Below, one piece after another: positions 9,412 through 18,250 of a DNA stretch of 64,000 bases (its first letter is position 1; every line of letters begins with the position of its first letter). Both the position numbers and the translations under genes were made by a program. The notes beneath the pieces were generated by a model. It was not told where the DNA came from and ran no database searches. It worked only from the letters and a program-made list of their open reading frames with translations. This DNA comes from Cellulomonas telluris (GTDB taxonomy: Bacteria; Actinomycetota; Actinomycetes; Actinomycetales; Cellulomonadaceae). Location of the stretch: positions 310,001 through 374,000 of the forward strand of contig NZ_QXFN01000002.1 of NCBI RefSeq assembly GCF_004886325.1, given 5' to 3'.

Positions 9412-10553
9412 CCCGCGAACTCCTCCGCCCGTGGGCCGCGCCCGAGCAGGTGCCCGATCGCGCGCAGCGCCCGCCGCGCTGCCTGCCCGTCGCCGTACGG
9501 GTTCACCGCGTTCGCCATGGCGGCGTACGCCTCACCGTCCTCGAGCAACCTCGCGACCTCCGCCACGATGCGGTCCTCGTCGGTCCCGATCAGCTTCACC
9601 GTCCCGGCCTCGACAGCCTCAGGCCGCTCCGTCGTGTCCCGCATGACGAGGACGGGCTTCCCGAGCGACGGCGCCTCCTCCTGCACACCACCGGAGTCGG
9701 TGAGCAGCAGCGTGGCCGCGGCCATCAGGCGCGCGAACTCACCGTAGGCGAGCGGCTCGGTGACGAGGACGTTCCCGACACCTTCGAGTGCCGGCAGCAC
9801 GGCCTCGCGGACGACGGGGTTGCGGTGGATCGGCAGGACGACCGTGACGTCAGGGAAGCGCTGCGCGATCGTCGCGAGCGCCCGCCCGACGCCGACCATC
9901 GCGTCGCCCCAGTTCTCGCGGCGGTGCGTCGTCACGAGCAGGATGCGTCGACCGGAGCCGACGAGCTCCTCGAGCGCCGGGTCGCCGAAGGTGACGGCCT
10001 TCGCGACGGTCTGGTGCAGCGCGTCGATCACCGTGTTCCCCGTGACGACGACGTCCTCCTCCGGCACCCCCTCGCGCAGGAGGTTTTGCCGGCTCCTCCG
10101 GGTCGGCGCCAGGTGCAGCGCCGCGATCTGCGACGTGAGCTTCCGGTTCGCCTCCTCCGGGAACGGGGAGTACAGGTCGCCGGAGCGCAGCCCGGCCTCG
10201 AGGTGCACGACCGGGATCTTCCGGTAGAACGCGGCGAGCGCGGCGGCCGTCGAGGTCGTCGTGTCGCCCTGCACCACGACGGCCGCAGGGTTCTCCTTCT
10301 CGAGGATCGGATCCAGGCCCTCGAGCACGCGGCTGAAGATCTGCGCGAGCGTCTGCCCGTGGCTCATGATGTCGAGGTCGTGGTCCGGCGTGATCCCGAA
10401 GAGCTCGTTGACCTGGTCGAGCATCTCGCGGTGCTGGCCGGTGACCACGACGACGCCGTCCAGCTGGTCGCTGGCCTCGATCGCCTGGATGACCGGGGCG
10501 CACTTGATCGCCTCCGGGCGGGTGCCGTAGGCGGTCATGATGCGGGGTCGCAC
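9408..10553 (-). CDS. wecB: UDP-N-acetylglucosamine 2-epimerase (non-hydrolysing)
   Basis: 381 residues. It interconverts UDP-GlcNAc and UDP-ManNAc in the cytoplasm. Seen: N-terminal MTAYGTRPEAIKCAPV, VVVTGQHREML, VVQGDTTTS, HLEAGLRSGD, TTHRRENWG, and DSGGVQEEAPSLGKPV followed by RDTTERPE, all hallmark WecB/MnaA motifs; length is normal. The GTG at 10553 is preceded by GGAGA and gives the usual VRPRIMTAYGTRPE start; the longer open frame upstream is low complexity. UDP-ManNAc made here could feed the ABC-exported glycan or wall teichoic-type linkage units. Confidence 0.95.
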   Translation of the reverse strand: MRPRIMTAYGTRPEAIKCAPVIQAIEASDQLDGVVVVTGQHREMLDQVNELFGITPDHDLDIMSHGQTLAQIFSRVLEGLDPILEKENPAAVVVQGDTTTSTAAALAAFYRKIPVVHLEAGLRSGDLYSPFPEEANRKLTSQIAALHLAPTRRSRQNLLREGVPEEDVVVTGNTVIDALHQTVAKAVTFGDPALEELVGSGRRILLVTTHRRENWGDAMVGVGRALATIAQRFPDVTVVLPIHRNPVVREAVLPALEGVGNVLVTEPLAYGEFARLMAAATLLLTDSGGVQEEAPSLGKPVLVMRDTTERPEAVEAGTVKLIGTDEDRIVAEVARLLEDGEAYAAMANAVNPYGDGQAARRALRAIGHLLGRGPRAEEFAG

Positions 10554-10570
10554 GGGTCTGTCTCCTGGTG

Positions 10571-11506
10571 TCAGTCGCGGCGGGCGTGCCGCGGCGGTGC
10601 GGACGGGTCGTACAGGTCGGTGACGCGGACGGCAGTGTCGTGCCCCTCGCCGAAGGCGTCCTCGAGCAGGCCGGCGGCCTTCTCGGTCTCGCCCTTGGCG
10701 ACGTTCCACGCCCACCAGCGGTACTTCTGGGCGACGTCGTACGCGCCGCCGTCCATCACGAGGCGGCCCTTGTGGAGCCAGATGGCCCGGGTGCAGGTCT
10801 CCTCGATCGTCTTGGCGGCGTGCGAGACGAGGAACGTGCAGCCGGCGTTCTCGCGCAGCTGGCTCATCCGCTCCTCGGACCGCTCGCGGAAGGCGGCGTC
10901 ACCGGTGGCGAGCGCCTCGTCGATGAGCAGGATTTGCGGGTTCGCCGCAGCAGCGATGGCGAACTTCAGTCGCGCACCCATGCCGGACGAGTACGTCTTC
11001 ATCGGCTGGTGGATCGCGGGCCCGAGCCCCGAGAGCTCGACGATCTCCTTGTACGACGCGCTCACCTGCTCGGGGGTCATACCCATCGCCAAGCACCCGA
11101 GACGCACGTTCTGCTGCCCGGTCAGCTCGGGGAGCATGGCCGCGTTCACGCCGAGCAGCACGGGCGTGGTCCGTGCCAGCACCGTCCCCCGGGCGGGCCG
11201 CTCAAGGCCGGCGATGATCCGCAGGAGCGTGCTCTTCCCGGACCCGTTGAGCCCGACCACGCCGACGGCCTCACCGGACCGCGCCACGAGCGAGATGCCG
11301 GCGAGTGCGCGGTTCAGCACCGTGGGCTGTCGCCCGATCACGCGGTTGAGGACACGGACCGGCCGCGGCACCTCGGCGTTGGCGGCGGCGTCCGTGGACG
11401 GTGTCCGGTACCGCACGTGCACGTCGTCAACCGCCACCTGGACGGACGTCACCGCCGCGTAGCCGGTGACGGCGCGCACGGCCTCCGCGGGGCTAGACGG
11501 AGCCAT
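10571..11506 (-). CDS. Polysaccharide/teichoic acid ABC exporter, ATP-binding subunit
   Basis: 311 residues, Wzt/TagH-type ATPase. Visible motifs: Walker A GLNGSGKST, signature YSSGMGARL (the degenerate form typical of O-antigen/teichoic exporters), Walker B ILLIDEALATGD and the switch VSHAAKTIEE. The N-terminal extension before the ATPase (RPVRVLNRVIGRQ) is also typical. Residues after about 265 form only a short tail, so the long C-terminal carbohydrate-binding domain of some Wzt proteins is absent. The ATG at 11506 follows GGAGGAGAGCT and overlaps the permease gene by 14 bases. Partner is the permease at 11493-12485. Confidence 0.92.
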   Translation of the reverse strand: MAPSSPAEAVRAVTGYAAVTSVQVAVDDVHVRYRTPSTDAAANAEVPRPVRVLNRVIGRQPTVLNRALAGISLVARSGEAVGVVGLNGSGKSTLLRIIAGLERPARGTVLARTTPVLLGVNAAMLPELTGQQNVRLGCLAMGMTPEQVSASYKEIVELSGLGPAIHQPMKTYSSGMGARLKFAIAAAANPQILLIDEALATGDAAFRERSEERMSQLRENAGCTFLVSHAAKTIEETCTRAIWLHKGRLVMDGGAYDVAQKYRWWAWNVAKGETEKAAGLLEDAFGEGHDTAVRVTDLYDPSAPPRHARRD

Positions 11507-12485
11507 AGCTCTCCTCCCCGCGCCAGAAGAAGACGGTGCCGAGCACGAGCAGGCCGACGGACCACGAGGTGAGGATCGCCCACGACTCCCACGTGGGGGT
11601 CTGGCCGTAGAGCATGCAGTCGCGGACCATGTCGAGCACCCGGAACATCGGGTTGAGCTCGACCACCTGCAGCAGCGTCGGGTGGTCGATGAACCGGTCG
11701 AACGAGAAGAACACGGCCGACCCGTACAGCCAGAACCGCATGAGCACGCCCACGACCTGTGCGAGGTCGGGTACACGGGCGGTCGCACGGGCGGCGATGA
11801 GCGTCAGGCCGAGGTTCAGGGCGAGCTGCAGCGCGAGCACGACCGGGACGAGCAGCCAGCGCCAGCTCAGGAGCTCGGCGGGGGGCGTCCACGTGTCCTC
11901 TGCAGCCGGCCGGGTGAGCAGCACGAGCACGACGAGCAGGACGAGCGTGGGGACGAACGCGAGCGTCTGGCGCGCCACCGTCGCGAGCGGGAGGGACGCG
12001 CGGGGGAACGAGAACGACCGGACCAAGGAGCGCCCCGCGATGAGAGAGCGGGCCCCAGCGGACACCGTCGAGGAGGTGAGGCGGAAGAGGAAGACACCGA
12101 TGAGCAGGTACCCGATGAAGTTGTCGATCCCTCTGCTCGACCGCAGCAGCAGCCCGAAGATGACCAGGTAGACCGCAGCGTCCAGCAGCGGCGACAGCAC
12201 CAGCCACGCCCGGCCGAGCAGCGTGCCGCTGTTGCTCGTCGCCACCCTCGCCCGCGCGTCGGCGACGATGAAGTGGCGGCGGTCCCACAGCAGCCGCAGG
12301 TACTCGCGGAGCGGGGGACGGCTCGCGACGGGTCGCAGGACGGTGCCGTCGACGGGCTCGACGTGCAGCGGGCGCCGGCCCTCGCGCACCAGCAGGGGCC
12401 GTGTGAACACGGGACGCGGCTCGTCGGCGGGGGTCGGCTGGGCTGCGGCGGGCGTCGTGCCGGTTGGCGTCGTGTCCCCGCTCAT
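11493..12485 (-). CDS. Polysaccharide/teichoic acid ABC exporter, permease subunit
   Basis: 330 residues, Wzm/TagG-like ABC-2 permease. About 75 cytosolic residues are followed by LREYLRLLWDRRHFIVADAR, the amphipathic lead-in typical of the family, and then about six membrane segments including LLDAAVYLVIFGLLL, LAFVPTLVLLVVLVLL, WLLVPVVLALQLALNLG and FWLYGSAVFFSFD. The motif NPMFRVLDMVRDCM is the family's conserved PxxxxxxxxR region. The ATG at 12485 overlaps the upstream glycosyltransferase stop (ATGA). It should move a lipid-linked glycan across the membrane with the ATPase at 10571-11506. Confidence 0.92.
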   Translation of the reverse strand: MSGDTTPTGTTPAAAQPTPADEPRPVFTRPLLVREGRRPLHVEPVDGTVLRPVASRPPLREYLRLLWDRRHFIVADARARVATSNSGTLLGRAWLVLSPLLDAAVYLVIFGLLLRSSRGIDNFIGYLLIGVFLFRLTSSTVSAGARSLIAGRSLVRSFSFPRASLPLATVARQTLAFVPTLVLLVVLVLLTRPAAEDTWTPPAELLSWRWLLVPVVLALQLALNLGLTLIAARATARVPDLAQVVGVLMRFWLYGSAVFFSFDRFIDHPTLLQVVELNPMFRVLDMVRDCMLYGQTPTWESWAILTSWSVGLLVLGTVFFWRGEESYGSV

Positions 12486-14218
12486 GCCGCGAGCCCGTCG
12501 TACAGCCGCCGGTACGCAGCCCCGGCCGCGGCCCACGTGCGCGTCGCCGCGAACTCCCGGCCGGCGGCGCCGAGCCGCTCGCCCAGCGCGCGGTCCTCGA
12601 CCAGCCGCCCGATCGCGTCCGCGAGTGCCTCGGCGTCGTCCGGCGCGGCCAGCAGGCCCGCACCCGGCTCGTCGACGATCTCGGCGAGGGCCGGCAGGTC
12701 GCTCGCGACGACGGGGCGGCCCAGCGCCATCGCCTGCATGGGCTTGAGCGGCACGACGGTGCGGGTCACGGCGGTGTCCCGCCGGGGGACGACGAAGGCG
12801 TCGAGGGCCAGGTGCCAACCGGTGGCGGCGTCGGGGGACACCCGGCCCGGCAGCACCACGTGAGCCTGGAGACCGAGCTCGGCGACGCGCCGGGCGATCG
12901 CAGGACGCGCGGTGCCGTCGCCGACGACGGCGCAGCGCACGTCCGTGCCGCGTCGGCGCAGGTGCGCCACCGCCTCGACCAACGTCTCGATCCCTTCGTA
13001 GTCGACCAGGCTGCTCACCGTGCCGACCCAGAAGCCCTCCCCGGGCAGGCCCACCCGTGCTCGGGCCTCGGTCGAGGATACGTGGACGTCGAGCAGCCCC
13101 TGCGGGACCGCGTTGGGGACCACTGTGATCCGCGCGGGGTCGACGCCGCGTGCCACGAGCTCGCGGCGCACGGTCTCGCCGAGCGTCACGACGTGGTCCG
13201 CGGCAGCGGCGAGCTCGCTCTCGCGGGCCCGCAGCATCGCGTGCCGCCGGCTGGCACGGGCCGCTTCCCGCGCCTGCGGCGTGGGGAAGGACGCGGCCCA
13301 CGTGTCCTCCAGGACGCCGCGCACCTCGTACACCCAGGGCAGCCCGTGCTCCTCGGCAAGGGTCCGCGTCACCAGGGCGTTCGTCCACGCGGTCGTGGTG
13401 TGCAGCACGCTCGGGCGAACCGCGCGCAGCAGGGGTCGTGCGAGGTCGACGTGCTGCTCCAGGCGGGCCAGGGGCGTGCGTGCGGCGGCCCACGGCAGCA
13501 GCCGGTGGTAGGGGATGCCGTCGACGACGTCGACGTCGCGGCCCGTCACGCGCCCGACCGTGACGGGGTAGCCGAGGCGCGTCGCGGCCGTGACGCCGAT
13601 GCCCGCGGCCGCCTGCGCGCGGAGCACCTCGTGGCTGCGCAGCGTGTAGCCGCTGGAGGTGTGCGGCAGGGAGTTCGTCAGCAGGTGCAGGGCGACGGGC
13701 CCGTCCCCCGCACCCCGTCCCGGCACGCGGGTGGCGGCCCGCCGCACCGCCAGCGTCGTCCCGGTCGTCATCGCGGCACGCTCGGACACCAGGCGCCGCC
13801 CCAGGGAGGTGCCCGCGGCCAGGTGCACGGCGGCGTCGACGTCGCCGGACCGCCACGCCGCGCGGGCGCGGGTCACGGCCGCGGCACCGGGGGGCAGCGG
13901 GACGTCGAGCTCGGCCGCGACCTCGCCCAGCAGGCGACGCACAGGGGGAGAGGTCGTGCGGGACGACGCCTCGCGGACCGCCTCACGCGCCTCGTCCCGG
14001 TGCCCGCGCAACCATGCGGCGAGCGCCCGCCGAGCGGCACCGCGCGCACCGGTGGCGCCGCGTGCCAGCAGCACGGCCACGGCGAGCGTGACGCGACGTG
14101 GTGCGCGCCGGCTCGCCTGCACCAGCAGGAGCGCCGGGTCCTCGACCGCCATCGCCGCCGCCGTCGTGACGCCCAGCGTCAGGTGCCGCAGCAGGACGAG
14201 CGGCCGGGCCGCCGTCAC
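12482..14218 (-). CDS. GT4 glycosyltransferase with helical N-terminal extension
   Basis: 578 residues. The first about 190 residues are Ala/Arg-rich and helical (ALAAWLRGHRDEAREAV), perhaps TPR-like; the rest is a GT4 glycosyltransferase with SSGYTLRSHEVLRAQ, VYEVRGVLEDTWA, ITVVPNAVPQGLL, SLVDYEGIETLVEAV, FVVPRRDTAVTRTVVPLKP and SDLPALAEIVDE. The GTG at 14218 overlaps the upstream stop (GTGA). Its catalytic part is a close relative of the enzyme at 6675-8621, while the N-terminal extensions differ. It lies directly upstream of the ABC exporter and presumably builds its substrate. Confidence 0.85.
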   Translation of the reverse strand: MTAARPLVLLRHLTLGVTTAAAMAVEDPALLLVQASRRAPRRVTLAVAVLLARGATGARGAARRALAAWLRGHRDEAREAVREASSRTTSPPVRRLLGEVAAELDVPLPPGAAAVTRARAAWRSGDVDAAVHLAAGTSLGRRLVSERAAMTTGTTLAVRRAATRVPGRGAGDGPVALHLLTNSLPHTSSGYTLRSHEVLRAQAAAGIGVTAATRLGYPVTVGRVTGRDVDVVDGIPYHRLLPWAAARTPLARLEQHVDLARPLLRAVRPSVLHTTTAWTNALVTRTLAEEHGLPWVYEVRGVLEDTWAASFPTPQAREAARASRRHAMLRARESELAAAADHVVTLGETVRRELVARGVDPARITVVPNAVPQGLLDVHVSSTEARARVGLPGEGFWVGTVSSLVDYEGIETLVEAVAHLRRRGTDVRCAVVGDGTARPAIARRVAELGLQAHVVLPGRVSPDAATGWHLALDAFVVPRRDTAVTRTVVPLKPMQAMALGRPVVASDLPALAEIVDEPGAGLLAAPDDAEALADAIGRLVEDRALGERLGAAGREFAATRTWAAAGAAYRRLYDGLAA

Positions 14219-15447
14219 GTGCGCACCTGCGCGAGCAGCTCGAGGTACGCGGTCGCGAGCCGGTCGTGGTCGGCGTTCTGCTCCACCCAGAGGCGCCCGG
14301 CACGCCCGACGTCGAGGCGGGCCCGCTCGGCGGCGAGAGCGCACCACAGGTCGGCCAGCGCGAGGGGCGACTGCGGCACGACGACGTCCCCCGCGCCCGA
14401 CTCCTCGACGACGCGGGCGGCCTCGCCGGCGAGCGAGGCCGAGACGTGCCGCCCCACCGCGAACAGCTCGTACATCTTCGACGGGATCGTCCACTCGAAC
14501 GGCCCCCAGTCGCGCAGGGACACCAGCGTCGTGTCCGCCCACGCGTAGTGCGTCAGGACCTCGTCCGCCGGAACCCGCGCGAGGACGTCCACGGGCGCGT
14601 CGAGCTCTCGCGCGAGCGCGCTGAGGTGGTCGACGTCGGCACCCGAGCCGACCAGGCGCAGCCGCATCTGCACACCGCGCCGCCGTACCAGGTCCGCCGC
14701 CTGGACCGCCGTCTCCAGCCCCTGGCTGCGCCCCATGGTTCCGAGGTACAGGACCCGCAGCTCGCCCGGGCCGCGTCCGGGAGGCGGGAGCAGGGGGAGG
14801 TCGGGCACGTGGGCGCCGTTGCGGACGACGGCGACGCGGGGCACGCCCCGCGCGGACAGCACGTCCGCGAACGAGACGGTCGTCGTGACCACGGCGGCGG
14901 CTCGGCGCTGCAGCAAGGTCAGCGACTCGTGGGTGACGGTCGTGGCACGTGCGCGCAGACCGCGGCCCTGACCGGGGCCCCACATGCCGCTGGACGCGAT
15001 GAGGTCGGGCCACGCGTCACGCATCTCGACCACGGCGGGGCGACGCAGCAGACGCCCGAGCAGCATGCCCGCGGGGATGCTCGGGAGACCGGGGGCGGTC
15101 GCGACCACGACGTCGGGACGGTCCTGGCTGCCGCTCAGGAGCGACAGGGCGCGACGCACGGAGTCGGAGGCGGCCACGAGCTGGTCGGACGTGCGGCTCA
15201 GCAGCGAGTGGTCGTGCTCCCGGAAGCGCACCCGCACGACGGTCTCCCCGTACGCGCCGCGGGACACGGTGCCCGGCCGGACGCCGTCGTGCGCGGTGTC
15301 GAGACGGCCGGCCGGGTAGTGCGGGGGAGGGGTGAGGACGGTGACGCGGTGCCCTGCGTCCATGAACCGCTGCACGAACGCCGACCACCGGCGCTGCGGT
15401 GCGCCGGTCTCGGGAACGTAGTGATGGGTCAGCAGAACTATGTGCAT
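14215..15447 (-). CDS. GT4 glycosyltransferase, first gene of the ABC-exporter operon
   Basis: 410 residues, GT-B fold. The N-terminus MHIVLLTHHYVPETGAPQRR is typical of WcaI/WbuB-type GT4 enzymes; VVEMRDAWPDL, VVRNGAHV, LGTMGRSQGLETAV and YAWADTTLVSLRD follow, and the donor-site region near IPSKMYELFAVGRHV is intact. It heads a run of minus-strand genes that overlap or nearly touch down to 2072. The ATG at 15447 is the only start that matches the family N-terminus. A possible -10 box for the operon (TATGGT on the minus strand, 15525-15520) lies 73 bases upstream, but no clear -35 is seen. Confidence 0.88.
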   Translation of the reverse strand: MHIVLLTHHYVPETGAPQRRWSAFVQRFMDAGHRVTVLTPPPHYPAGRLDTAHDGVRPGTVSRGAYGETVVRVRFREHDHSLLSRTSDQLVAASDSVRRALSLLSGSQDRPDVVVATAPGLPSIPAGMLLGRLLRRPAVVEMRDAWPDLIASSGMWGPGQGRGLRARATTVTHESLTLLQRRAAAVVTTTVSFADVLSARGVPRVAVVRNGAHVPDLPLLPPPGRGPGELRVLYLGTMGRSQGLETAVQAADLVRRRGVQMRLRLVGSGADVDHLSALARELDAPVDVLARVPADEVLTHYAWADTTLVSLRDWGPFEWTIPSKMYELFAVGRHVSASLAGEAARVVEESGAGDVVVPQSPLALADLWCALAAERARLDVGRAGRLWVEQNADHDRLATAYLELLAQVRT

Positions 15448-15653
15448 GAGCACGCCCTGCTGTCCGGTTTTCGCTGCATTGCGCCGTTCTGGATCGCGTC
15501 GTGTGGCGTTCTCCTTTCGACCATAGCCTTTGACCGTCCGCGGGCCGACATCGTGACCGGCCCCCGGACGAGTGATCCTCGAAGGTCTGCGGTATAAGTG
15601 CGCCGGCGCCGGGGTGCGTGCCGCCACGGCGGAGGGCCGGGGCGGTGCCTGCG

Positions 15654-15659
15654 TAGACT
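15654..15659 (+). promoter_or_regulatory. Putative -10 box for the first DUF4012 gene
   Basis: TAGACT fits the actinobacterial TANNNT -10 consensus and lies 40 bases before the GTG at 15700. No convincing -35 element is present 16-18 bases upstream. The rest of the 252-base divergent gap (15448-15699) shows no gene. Confidence 0.35.
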
Positions 15660-15699
15660 CGCGGCGCGGCAAGGGGGCGAGCGCGGGGGCGTGGGGCGA

Positions 15700-17547
15700 G
15701 TGACCGGCATCGAGAGCGCGTTTGTGGGGCAGCGGCCGGCGGGCGACCCGCACGCGAGGAGGCTGCCGTCGCGCAGGCCCCGTCGTCGGCTCGTCGTGAT
15801 CGCCGTCCTCGCGCTCGTCGTGCTCCTGGCCGTCTGGGCGGCCTGGGTCGCCGCCGACGGACTGCGCGCCCGGTCCCGGCTCCAGACGGCGGCCGACTCG
15901 GTCCAGCACCTGCAGGAGCAGGTGCTCGCCGGGGACCGTGCGGCGGCCGACGCCACGCTCACCGCCCTGCAGGAGCACGCCGCTGCCGCCCACGACCTCA
16001 CGCACGGCCCCCACTGGTCGGCGGCGCGCAGGCTGCCGTGGGCGGGTGCGCACGTGTCGGCGGTGCAGACCGTCTCCGACGTGGTCGACTCCCTTGCGTC
16101 GGACGCCCTGCCGGGGCTGATGGACGCCGCCGCCCTCGTCGACCCGGCCCGCCTCGCGCCGGTCGACGGCCGCGTCGACCTCGCGCCGCTGCAGGCCGCC
16201 GGTCCGGGCGTCGCGGCCGCCGACCGTGCCGTGCAGGACGCCCTCCGCCGGGTCGACGCGATCGACACCTCCTCGCTGGTGGAGCCCGTCGCGCGCCCCG
16301 TCGAGGACCTCACCGGGCAGGTGCGGGACGTCGCGATGACGACGGCGACGGCCGCGCGGGCCGTCGACCTGCTGCCCGCGATGCTCGGCGCGCAGTCCCC
16401 ACGGCACTACCTGCTCCTCGTCCAGAACAACGCGGAGCCGCGCGCCCTCGGCGGTATCCCGGGCGCCGTGATCCTGCTGCGGGCCGACGCCGGCGCGGTC
16501 GAGCTCGTCGAGCTGCGGAACGCGTCGGGCGTCCTGGCGGAGCTGCCCGAACCGGCGCTGCCGCTGACGGATGTCGAGCGCTCCCTGTTCGGCCGGCAGC
16601 TCGGCATCTACATGGCGGACGTGACCTTCACGCCCGACTACCCGCGGGCGGCGAGCATCGCGCAGGCGATCTGGGAGCAGCGGGTCGGCGGCGAGATCGA
16701 CGGCGTCGTGTCCATCGACACCGCGGCGCTCGCCGCCGTGCTCGGCGCGGTCGGGCCGGTGGACCTGCCGCCGGGGACGGTCTCGGACGCGGTCGGCGGG
16801 CGCCTCACGGCCGAGAACGCCGTCGAGGTGCTGAACAACACCGTGTACCGGCTCGTGGAGGACACGCGCGAGCAGGACGCGTTCTTCGCCGCGACCGGGG
16901 GTGCCGTCTTCGGCGCGGTGATGAGCGGCCAGGGCGACGCCGTCACGGCGATCAGGGCGCTGTCGGACGCTGCGGACGACGGGACGGTGATGGTCTGGTC
17001 CGCCCGTCCCGAGGAGCAGGACCGGCTCGCCGGCACGGTGCTGAGCGGAGAGCTGCGGGGGGCGCACGGCGACCGCCCGGTGGTCGGCCTGTACGTCAAC
17101 GACGGCACCGGCTCGAAGATCGGCTACTACCTGCGCGCCGCCGTGGACGTCACACCGGGCGCGTGCGCAGCGGACGGCACGCGCCTGGTGGAGGTCGCCG
17201 TGACCATGACCTCCACAGCGCCCCCGGACGTCGTCGCCATGCCCCGCTACATCAGCGGCGGGCGGGTGCTCGAACCAGGGAGGATGCGGTTCAACCTGCT
17301 GGCCTACGCGCCGTGGGAGGGGTACGTGGAGGACGCGGTGGACGGCTCGGGCAGGCGCGGCGGGTCCTCCCAGGTGCACGACGACCTGTTCGTGCTCGCC
17401 CGCACGATCGAGCTCGCGCCAGGTGAGTCGACAACGGTCACCTACAGCTTCCGCACCGGTCCCGGCCAGACCGGAGCGCCCCTCGTCCGCGTCACGCCGC
17501 TGGTCGATCGTCACGTCGATTTGGGCGAAGGGTGGCGTTGCTCCTGA
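15700..17547 (+). CDS. DUF4012 domain protein (copy 1)
   Basis: 615 residues. A short basic cytosolic N-terminus (RRPRRRL) precedes one membrane segment (LVVIAVLALVVLLAVWAAWV, about residues 28-47); the rest should be extracellular. The family signature is the block YLLLVQNNAEPRALGGIPGA with TFTPDYPRAASIA further on. DUF4012 proteins are large actinobacterial envelope proteins of unknown function, often in polysaccharide loci. The GTG at 15700 sits 10 bases after GGGGG; a GTG at 15691 is an alternative. It is followed by an LAVTG-anchored protein, an arrangement repeated at 34881-37542. Confidence 0.85.
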   Translation: MTGIESAFVGQRPAGDPHARRLPSRRPRRRLVVIAVLALVVLLAVWAAWVAADGLRARSRLQTAADSVQHLQEQVLAGDRAAADATLTALQEHAAAAHDLTHGPHWSAARRLPWAGAHVSAVQTVSDVVDSLASDALPGLMDAAALVDPARLAPVDGRVDLAPLQAAGPGVAAADRAVQDALRRVDAIDTSSLVEPVARPVEDLTGQVRDVAMTTATAARAVDLLPAMLGAQSPRHYLLLVQNNAEPRALGGIPGAVILLRADAGAVELVELRNASGVLAELPEPALPLTDVERSLFGRQLGIYMADVTFTPDYPRAASIAQAIWEQRVGGEIDGVVSIDTAALAAVLGAVGPVDLPPGTVSDAVGGRLTAENAVEVLNNTVYRLVEDTREQDAFFAATGGAVFGAVMSGQGDAVTAIRALSDAADDGTVMVWSARPEEQDRLAGTVLSGELRGAHGDRPVVGLYVNDGTGSKIGYYLRAAVDVTPGACAADGTRLVEVAVTMTSTAPPDVVAMPRYISGGRVLEPGRMRFNLLAYAPWEGYVEDAVDGSGRRGGSSQVHDDLFVLARTIELAPGESTTVTYSFRTGPGQTGAPLVRVTPLVDRHVDLGEGWRCS

Positions 17548-17613
17548 GCGTGCGTATCCTGTAAAGCGTTCGATCGGTCTAGGGCTGAATGGTCAGCCCG
17601 CAGGGGGGCTCTT

Positions 17614-18150
17614 GTGAACCGTCGATTTCTCGCGTCATTCGCCGCTGCCGCGGCGCTCGTCCTCACACCGGCCGTGGCGCACGCCTACGTCGCGCCGGGG
17701 GTCGAGTTCAGTGTCAGTGACCAGACGCCCGCACCCGGGCAGACCTTCCAGGTCGTCTTCGAGGGCGCAACCGTCGGTGAGGCGTACACGCTGACGATCA
17801 CGTCCGACCCCGCGTCGATCCCGAGCACCGACATCGAGATCGCAGGCACGGCGTCGCTGACGCGGACGGCCACCAGCGACACCGTGGCGTTCGCCGTGAC
17901 GCTGCGCTCGCCCGGGACGTTCCGGCTCGCCCTGACGGATGCCGACGGCGCACTCGTGGCCGACTCGACCGTGACGGTGCCCACCGGCGCCGGCGGCGGT
18001 GCGGGCACGGGCACGTCGGGCTCGGGCGGTGCGCTCGCGGTGACGGGCACGGAGGCCCTCACCATCGGGCTCGGCGCCGCCGGTGTGATCGTGCTCGGGG
18101 CGGGCGCGGTGGTCCTGAACAACCGGCGCAGGAAGCACGCGGACGCCTGA
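17614..18150 (+). CDS. Secreted protein with LAVTG sorting signal (copy 1)
   Basis: 178 residues. A signal peptide (MNRRFLASFAAAAALVLTPA, cleavage likely after AHA at 23) leads to a small beta-rich, Ig-like domain (about 28-125), a Gly/Thr/Ser linker, then LAVTG, a hydrophobic stretch (LTIGLGAAGVIVLGAGAVVL) and a basic tail NNRRRKHADA. LAxTG is the motif known for class E sortases of actinobacteria, so wall anchoring is likely; no sortase gene is in the window. The GTG follows AGGGGGG. A 7-base inverted repeat GGGCTGA/TCAGCCC (17582-17599) sits just before the ribosome site, and TATCCT at 17555 could be a -10 box. Confidence 0.85.
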   Translation: MNRRFLASFAAAAALVLTPAVAHAYVAPGVEFSVSDQTPAPGQTFQVVFEGATVGEAYTLTITSDPASIPSTDIEIAGTASLTRTATSDTVAFAVTLRSPGTFRLALTDADGALVADSTVTVPTGAGGGAGTGTSGSGGALAVTGTEALTIGLGAAGVIVLGAGAVVLNNRRRKHADA

Positions 18151-18250
18151 CGGCGGACCGGCTGGGTGGAGGCCAGGGAGCCAGATTCCCGGCCTCCACC
18201 TGCCGCGCGGGCTCGTGCCCGCGCGCCGTGCTGCCCAGGGGTGGGGGACG

